Below the pieces are notes generated by a model. It saw nothing but the letters and a program-made list of their open reading frames with translations, was not told where the DNA came from and ran no database searches. From the NCBI GenBank assembly GCA_900543705.1, contig UQSL01000069.1, positions 1 to 10,241 on the forward strand: DNA of 10,241 nucleotides, written 5' to 3'. The position numbers and the translations under genes were made by a program. Below, piece after piece: positions 6,706-10,241 of this stretch (its first letter is position 1; each line of letters begins with the position of its first letter). This DNA is from an uncultured Oscillospiraceae bacterium (GTDB taxonomy: Bacteria > Bacillota > Clostridia > Oscillospirales > Ruminococcaceae).

Positions 6706-6734
6706 AACCAGTTTCCGCCAAGACACATAGTATA
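6706..6734 (+). promoter_or_regulatory. Sigma-K-like promoter of the cysteine-rich mini-protein
   Basis: AACC (6706-6709), then 16 nt, then CATAGTATA (6726-6734) matches the sigma-K pattern mACm / CATAnnnTA at every defined position. No sigma-A pair with normal spacing fits here. It lies 34 nt upstream of the ATG. The sequence supports late mother-cell expression during sporulation, but this is prediction only. Confidence 0.65.
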
Positions 6735-6768
6735 CTGTGTAAGCACTTATTAAAGGAGGCAACTGATT

Positions 6769-6912
6769 ATGAATTGTTGTGGTAGAGGTTTTGGCGGAGA
6801 CGGCTGTTGTTGGATTATTATCCTGATCCTTATCTTCTTCTTCGGATGGGGTAACAACTGCGGCTGTAACAACAACTGCGGCTGTAACAACGACTGTCGC
6901 TGCTGCGACTAA
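6769..6912 (+). CDS. 47-residue Cys/Gly/Asn-rich small protein, possible spore-coat component
   Basis: The product reads MNCCGRGFGGDGCCW, a hydrophobic core IIILILIFFFGWG (about 16-28), then a tail of NNCGCN-type repeats ending CRCCD. Ten of 47 residues are cysteine. It resembles the tiny high-cysteine 'chorion/HCB-like' proteins annotated in clostridia, whose role is unproven. AAAGGAGG 9 nt before the ATG, a sigma-K-like promoter and a strong terminator just downstream show a complete monocistronic unit, so the gene is real despite its size. A mother-cell-expressed, disulfide-crosslinked coat or exosporium protein with a membrane-seeking segment is the best guess. It diverges from ctsR across about 280 bp. 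Confidence 0.85.
   Translation: MNCCGRGFGGDGCCWIIILILIFFFGWGNNCGCNNNCGCNNDCRCCD
6853..6906 (+). repeat. 18-bp tandem repeat inside the mini-protein gene
   Basis: The 18-bp unit AACAACTGCGGCTGTAAC occurs twice without change (6853-6870, 6871-6888), followed by a diverged third copy (6889-6906). Each unit encodes NNCGCN. The exact identity of two copies implies recent duplication, and length variation between strains is likely. Confidence 0.95.
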
Positions 6913-6933
6913 TTGTCCCTCTCGCACACAAGC

Positions 6934-6968
6934 GAAAGAACCCCCGGCGATAAGCCGGGGGTTCTTTC
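6934..6968 (+). terminator. Strong terminator after the mini-protein gene
   Basis: GAAAGAACCCCCGGC (6934-6948) pairs perfectly over 15 bp with 6954-6968 around a GATAA loop, 21 nt after the stop. The right arm ends GTTCTTTC and is followed by TATAAAA, so the U-rich part is largely inside the stem. Confidence 0.9.
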
Positions 6969-6992
6969 TATAAAAAGTGCAGTAGTCAAGAC

Positions 6993-7486
6993 AAATTGGA
7001 TACGAGATTTCAATTATAGTACTTAGCTATTTCAACTATAAGCTCCGGCTCCATATTCTTCCGCAGCTTGGCAGCGCGTGATTGCGCCGTCATAGATTCG
7101 GCGGCCAATGGTCATTCATTAAGATGTACGGGCTGATGTATTCATAGGAGATCGCGAAGGCGTTGTAGGGTAGCAAACATCACCCTCTACCATCAGCGAA
7201 TTGAACAAAAAGACATTACTCATTGTAGTAAGATGATATCCACCATCAATAATATTCACTAAACTTTCTAGATGTGTATTACGCTGCGCCTACTTGGGTT
7301 GCGCCTGTTCCCGCTTTTTCTCAATTCTTATCCAGTCTTGACACGTTCCACTTAATGGAGATGGGTGTTTTGCTCATCTAGTAAGTCTCCTGTTCCCTTC
7401 GGGGCCATCTGTGTGTACAGATGTATTGGAATGTATCTTCATTTTACATCTTCGTGTCCAAAAGTTGCTCCCTCCGTGTCCAATTT
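6993..7486. mobile_element. Decayed insertion-sequence relic, about 0.5 kb
   Basis: AAATTGGATACG at 6993-7004 is matched in inverse orientation by the complement of 7475-7486 (AAATTGGACACG), 11 of 12 bases identical, like terminal inverted repeats. A second CGTGTCCAA lies 22 bp inside the right end, as subterminal repeats do in some IS families. Between them no intact gene remains. Minus-strand frames give scraps such as DWIRIEKKREQAQPK and IYDGAITRCQAAEEYG, broken by stops and frameshifts; the latter has the flavour of a transposase helix-turn-helix. A 7-bp hairpin lies at 7406-7423. The IS family cannot be named from these remains. The rest of the 6969-7612 interval shows nothing else I can support. 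Confidence 0.5.
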
Positions 7487-7612
7487 TAGCTTACCACTTC
7501 ACTTGCAACTATTTTGGTATATCTAAACACTTTACATCCGTACAGTTTTGATTCAACAATTTCAGAAGCAGTATTCTGGAAGATGATAAATCGCTTTTCA
7601 TCAGGAACAAAT

Positions 7613-7650
7613 AAAAACAGGGGGCAATGATGAACTGCACCCCTGTTTTT
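7613..7650 (-). terminator. Terminator of the PHP-TSCPD-membrane protein operon
   Basis: AAAAACAGGGG (7613-7623) and CCCCTGTTTTT (7640-7650) form an 11-bp stem; GCA/TGC can extend it with a one-base bulge. On the minus strand it is followed by TTTTTATTTG. It starts 18 nt after the stop of the last gene. The plus strand also ends in T6, so it may work both ways. Confidence 0.85.
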
Positions 7651-7668
7651 TCATAGTTCTTCTTAATC

Positions 7669-8346
7669 CTATGCGGCTGAAGATGCCACAAAACCTGTCT
7701 TGGCAACTTCCACCTTAACCATATTCAAGAAGATGCTGAAAATCATCTCTCCTGTACTGGAGAGGGCGGCGTCGTCCTCTTTTCCGCACAATTTTGCAAA
7801 CGATTCTCCAACACTTCTGCAGACATGCTCCCCTTCCCGTCTTGCACAGAGCATATACAGAGAGTAAGCGCCGGTATCGCTGATTTGGTCATAGACATCC
7901 GGTGAAATATCCTGCAGAGTGTTGAAAAAAGAAGTATGTGCAGTATTGACCAGTGTCATATTCGGAACGTGGGTATTGAGTCCGCGGTCAATTGCAAATG
8001 CAAACAACAGAAGAACTTGGGTCTTTGTCCGGCTGTCTTCGCTGTCCTGATGAATGTTGGACATACATTCATCCGCTACATCAGCAGACAAAATTCTTGC
8101 CAGATTTCGTCCGAGGAGTTTTGCCCGTTCAATATTACCGTTTTCTTTTTCTGTTAAGTAATCCTCATTGGCGGAGGTATCTTCCCGGCTGGAAAGATCT
8201 GCGGCCGGACGGTCTCCTGCAATCTTAATATCGCTGTCATCCTTAAGGCTGAGAAAAAGCAGCGCAGAATGAGGCTTTTTCTCTTGGGCTAACTGGAAAA
8301 CAATAAAGAGAAAGGTGCACATTACAGCGAGCAGAAAAAATTGCAT
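7669..8346 (-). CDS. Unrecognised membrane-anchored protein, 225 residues
   Basis: I do not recognise this protein. Residues 3-19 (FFLLAVMCTFLFIVFQL) form a single hydrophobic segment at the very N-terminus, with positive residues (EKK) after it, which fits a signal anchor or uncleaved signal. Residues about 35-75 are charged and low in complexity (DDSDIK to EKENGNIE). The remaining 150 residues look like a helical domain (AKLLGRNLARILSADV, KTQVLLLFAFAIDRGL, EMIFSIFLNMVKVEVAK) with scattered cysteines and no catalytic motif I can name. The ATG has AAGGAGG 8 nt upstream. It follows the TSCPD gene by 39 nt with no terminator between, so it is the last gene of that operon. Confidence 0.8.
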   Translation of the reverse strand: MQFFLLAVMCTFLFIVFQLAQEKKPHSALLFLSLKDDSDIKIAGDRPAADLSSREDTSANEDYLTEKENGNIERAKLLGRNLARILSADVADECMSNIHQDSEDSRTKTQVLLLFAFAIDRGLNTHVPNMTLVNTAHTSFFNTLQDISPDVYDQISDTGAYSLYMLCARREGEHVCRSVGESFAKLCGKEDDAALSSTGEMIFSIFLNMVKVEVAKTGFVASSAA

Positions 8347-8385
8347 GGGTTTGCCCTCCTTTCAAAAACAACTAAAATCAGAAAT

Positions 8386-8637
8386 TTATTTTGCCAGAGC
8401 TTCTTTGAGAGCAAAAGCCAGCTGTTCCGGGCAGGAAGTCGGCTTGCTTCCGCATTTAATGCCCTTGAGAATTTCAATAATCTCGTCTGCTTTACGGCCA
8501 ATGCAGAGTGCGGCGACACCTTTAGTATTACCGTTGCATCCGCCGATAAACTCAACATTTTTAATGATTCCTTCATCAGAAAGTTCTAAGTTGATTTGTC
8601 TGGAACAGGTTCCCTTTGTCGAATAGGTGTATTGCAT
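8386..8637 (-). CDS. TSCPD-domain small protein (TIGR03905-like)
   Basis: This 83-residue protein is a stand-alone TSCPD domain. It has five conserved cysteines (11, 34, 45, 62, 69) and the motifs KGTCSRQI, FIGGCNGNTKG and KCGSKPTSCPEQLA, the last containing the name-giving TSCP. The same domain is found as a C-terminal extension of some B12-dependent ribonucleotide reductases. The stand-alone proteins have no proven function; metal binding through the cysteines is inferred. The ATG at 8637 is chosen because GGAGGT lies 7 nt upstream; the in-frame TTG at 8652 overlaps that RBS. The gene starts 20 nt after the PHP gene. Confidence 0.9.
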   Translation of the reverse strand: MQYTYSTKGTCSRQINLELSDEGIIKNVEFIGGCNGNTKGVAALCIGRKADEIIEILKGIKCGSKPTSCPEQLAFALKEALAK

Positions 8638-8657
8638 GTTTTTTACCTCCAAAATAT

Positions 8658-9488
8658 TTATCTTACTGCATGGGCTTCCATGCGATGAAACATATCATCC
8701 GGGGTGGTAAAAGCACCCAACCGGTGGCATCTGAAACTGTACATTCCATGGAAATCTGTCCCGCCTGTCGCAATTAAATGATATTTTTTAACAAGCTGTG
8801 CAATTTCCTCCTTGTCCTCTTCCAGATTACGGGGATGCCACAGTTCAATGCCGTCGAGCAGCCCCTTTACAGTGAGCTGGCGCAGTAATTCCATACTGCG
8901 GTATTCTGATGGATGCGCCATCACGGCCAGTCCACCCGCACGCTTGATAACTTCAAGAGTTTCATAGACATCCGGAAAAGTGGGGGGCATATAGCAGGTA
9001 CCGATTTTGGAATCGAACAGTTGTTTAAACAGTGTCCCATACATTTCACTTGTGTAGCCCATGTCCATCAACGTTCGCATAATATGCTGTTTAAAAACGC
9101 AGTAACTGTCCTTGGCATATTCTCTTACCATGGAGATGTCAATTGGGATTTCTTCAGATACTTTTTTCAGCATCCGTTCCGCCGTAATTTTCCGGTTTTC
9201 CTGAATCCGTTGGAGAAACTCATTCAAGACTTCCCTGTCTTTGTAATAATAGCAGAGCATATGAACCCTTCGATTACAGCTGTAGTCAAATGTGGAAATT
9301 TCCACTGCCGGAACAAGCCGGATTCCATATTTGCCTGCCAAAGCAAGAGCCTGTTCATATCCATCAATTGTGTCATGATCCGTAATAGCGAGGTTATCGA
9401 TCCCACCAAGCTTTGCGTACTGAAACAGATGTTCCATTTCAGTCGCACCATCTGACAAAGTAGTATGACAGTGCAGCTCGGTTTTCAT
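8658..9488 (-). CDS. PHP-domain metal-dependent phosphoesterase (RNase AM/TrpH-like)
   Basis: This 276-residue protein has the complete metal-binding set of the PHP superfamily: ELHCHTTLSDG (H6, H8, D13), ITDHDT (D37, H38), VEIS (E63), AHP (H192), ELWHPR (H218) and GGTDFHG (D245, H247). The family hydrolyses phosphoesters with two or three metal ions. The closest group in length and layout is the YciV/TrpH (RNase AM) type, which acts on nucleotide 3',5'-bisphosphates or RNA 5' ends; the exact substrate here is inferred. The ATG at 9488 has GAGGTG 6 nt upstream. The GTG three codons earlier lies inside that RBS and is rejected. It leads a three-gene operon. Confidence 0.93.
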   Translation of the reverse strand: MKTELHCHTTLSDGATEMEHLFQYAKLGGIDNLAITDHDTIDGYEQALALAGKYGIRLVPAVEISTFDYSCNRRVHMLCYYYKDREVLNEFLQRIQENRKITAERMLKKVSEEIPIDISMVREYAKDSYCVFKQHIMRTLMDMGYTSEMYGTLFKQLFDSKIGTCYMPPTFPDVYETLEVIKRAGGLAVMAHPSEYRSMELLRQLTVKGLLDGIELWHPRNLEEDKEEIAQLVKKYHLIATGGTDFHGMYSFRCHRLGAFTTPDDMFHRMEAHAVR

Positions 9489-9520
9489 TTTCTTCACCTC
9501 TTTATCACAATATATGTTTT

Positions 9521-9550
9521 ATTATACATGATTTACCCACTTAGTTTCAA
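9521..9550 (-). promoter_or_regulatory. Sigma-A promoter of the PHP gene operon
   Basis: TTGAAA (9550-9545) and TATAAT (9526-9521) are separated by 18 nt on the minus strand. The -10 is a perfect match and the predicted start leaves a 25-nt leader before the ATG. Confidence 0.8.
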
Positions 9551-9591
9551 GATAAAAGGCAACAAAATATTGTCTCATATTTTACACATAC

Positions 9592-9615
9592 CCGGATAAG
9601 AACCCCCATATCCGG
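9592..9615. repeat. Inverted repeat between two divergent promoters
   Basis: CCGGATA (9592-9598) and TATCCGG (9609-9615) pair over 7 bp around AGAACCCCCA. It lies about 40 bp upstream of each divergent promoter, a position suited to a shared operator. No U-tract supports a terminator on either strand. Confidence 0.45.
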
Positions 9616-9658
9616 AACGATATTTGCTTAGATTAATGATACTTTTTCGCTCAATCTA

Positions 9659-9667
9659 TGTTATAAT
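9659..9667 (+). promoter_or_regulatory. Extended -10 promoter of the DnaD-like gene
   Basis: TG-T-TATAAT (9659-9667) is a perfect extended -10 element. No good -35 lies 16-18 nt upstream, as expected for this promoter class. The start would fall near 9674, giving a leader of about 165 nt. Confidence 0.75.
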
Positions 9668-9681
9668 AGAAAAACAGAAAA

Positions 9682-9836
9682 CCGGAACTTGAAAATACAG
9701 CTCTCCTGCCTCTTAAGAGTAAGATTTCGTGTGGCTGTTTTGTTTTTAGCCGATAGCTGTGTTCTTCTTAAAAGGAAGCAAAGGCAACCAGTTCCGGAAA
9801 TTTCTTCAATCACAACAACTACGCATTTCCGGGAGG
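9682..9836 (+). ncRNA. Structured 5' leader with two exclusive pairings, riboswitch-like
   Basis: CCGGAACT (9682-9689) is complementary over 8 bp to AGTTCCGG (9790-9797) and would close a domain of about 115 nt. Inside it ACAGCT (9697-9702) can pair with AGCTGT (9755-9760), and CTTCTT (9764-9769) with AGGAAG (9773-9778). The right arm of the closing stem shares bases with TTCCGGAAAT (9792-9801). That segment can instead pair with ATTTCCGGGA (9825-9834), burying most of the GGGAGG Shine-Dalgarno at 9831-9836. This is the geometry of a translational switch. I do not recognise a known riboswitch core, T-box or protein-binding leader. Confidence 0.5.
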
Positions 9837-9840
9837 ATTT

Positions 9841-10241
9841 ATGGAGTTTATAATTGATTTTGGCGCATGGAACGGGGTTTTTGCCGTCCCATGCAGCATT
9901 GTGGATAAACATCTAAAGCTTGCGGGAGAAAGCAGCCTAAAAGTCCTGCTGTGGATTTTACGGCATGCAGGTCAGCCGGTCAACTCTAACACAATTGCAT
10001 CGGAACTTTCCCTCTCCATAGCGGATACGGACGACTGCATCCGATACTGGGTGGAAGCCGGTATCTTTTCAATGACCAACGGCGTACTGGAACCCAAAGA
10101 GAGAGAGTCTGGTTCTGCACAAGAGCGGGATAAACTCACTGCTTCTGTCCCTGCTCAAGCGAAGGAAGTCAAATCCAATATATACAAGGTCATCAAACCG
10201 GACAAGGCCCCTGAGCTGGAACCGGAAGCTTGGGCACAGCG
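9841..10241 (+). CDS. DnaD-like replication/primosome protein, N-terminal part
   Basis: The first 133 codons are visible and the gene continues past the right edge. The protein opens MEFIIDFGAWNGVFAVPCSIVDKHL and then shows a winged-helix region (about 28-85) with SSLKVLLWILRHAG and IRYWVEAGIFSMTNGVLEP, as in clostridial DnaD-domain proteins. A charged, flexible linker follows (KERESGSAQERDK onward). The DnaD (DnaB_2) C-terminal domain would lie beyond the window, so the assignment rests on the N-terminal half. In this family the protein helps load the replicative helicase during initiation or restart. The start ATG follows GGGAGG by 4 nt, and that SD can be hidden by leader pairing. Confidence 0.75.
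   Translation, partial: MEFIIDFGAWNGVFAVPCSIVDKHLKLAGESSLKVLLWILRHAGQPVNSNTIASELSLSIADTDDCIRYWVEAGIFSMTNGVLEPKERESGSAQERDKLTASVPAQAKEVKSNIYKVIKPDKAPELEPEAWAQ

Noticed and set aside
6682..6927. 81-codon minus-strand ORF opposite the cysteine-rich gene
   Set aside because: Its low-complexity Val/Ala/Thr stretch is the complement of the tandem repeats. The plus strand has the promoter, RBS and terminator.
6993..7500. Intact transposase gene
   Set aside because: All frames are interrupted within 25-60 codons and no DDE motif set is visible, so only a relic is claimed.
7509..7706. 65-codon minus-strand ORF across the operon terminator
   Set aside because: It overlaps the terminator stem and the end of the upstream gene and has no RBS or familiar sequence.
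9668..9836. Known riboswitch or T-box in the DnaD leader
   Set aside because: I compared it by eye with c-di-GMP, cobalamin, SAM, lysine, TPP and T-box cores. Only a short GCAAAG-like resemblance to c-di-GMP-I was found, without the required flanking elements.
9661..9912. 83-codon minus-strand ORF opposite the DnaD leader
   Set aside because: It has no RBS and overlaps the start of a gene with a good promoter. Sequence features are explained by the leader structure.

Overview
The window looks like chromosomal DNA from a low-to-moderate GC, spore-forming Firmicute. It is most likely a member of Clostridia in the Oscillospiraceae/Ruminococcaceae sense; that placement is an inference from gene content and operon style, not a database match. 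Supporting signs are a complete ctsR-mcsA-mcsB-clpC heat-shock operon with CtsR heptad operators, strong AGGAGG-type ribosome binding sites, an Asp23 protein beside nusB, a TSCPD mini-protein, and a tiny cysteine-rich protein behind a sigma-K-like promoter.

Layout. Positions 1-1102 (minus strand) hold an Asp23/Gls24 protein, nusB, and the first 74 codons of a TsaD-like (Kae1/Gcp family) protein that runs off the left edge. A terminator hairpin sits between the Asp23 gene and nusB. Positions 1103-2002 hold no convincing gene. This stretch is rich in palindromes (a GTATATAC pair, a GC-rich hairpin, and a perfect 12-bp MarR-style inverted repeat) and contains one doubtful 34-codon ORF with promoter and RBS. 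Positions 2003-6486 (minus strand) are the tightly packed ctsR-mcsA-mcsB-clpC operon, with its promoter and three CtsR boxes at 6507-6578. This module controls protein quality: McsB marks proteins with phosphoarginine, McsA is its zinc-finger/UVR activator, ClpC (with ClpP, not in this window) unfolds them, and CtsR represses the operon until stress.

Divergent from ctsR, 6769-6912 (plus strand) encodes a 47-residue Cys/Gly/Asn-rich protein with a hydrophobic core, a sigma-K-type promoter and a strong terminator, which suggests a spore surface component. Positions 6990-7490 are non-coding now and look like the relic of an insertion sequence, flanked by imperfect inverted repeats.

Positions 7669-9488 (minus strand) form a probable three-gene operon: a PHP-domain phosphoesterase, a TSCPD protein and an unrecognised membrane-anchored protein. 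It has a good promoter upstream and a terminator downstream. From 9659 on the plus strand, an extended -10 promoter drives a leader of about 170 nt followed by the start of a DnaD-like replication protein. The leader can form two mutually exclusive pairings, one of which buries the Shine-Dalgarno sequence. That leader is the most interesting unexplained element. I see no CRISPR array, tRNA, rRNA, phage or defence system, and no clearly new multi-gene system.
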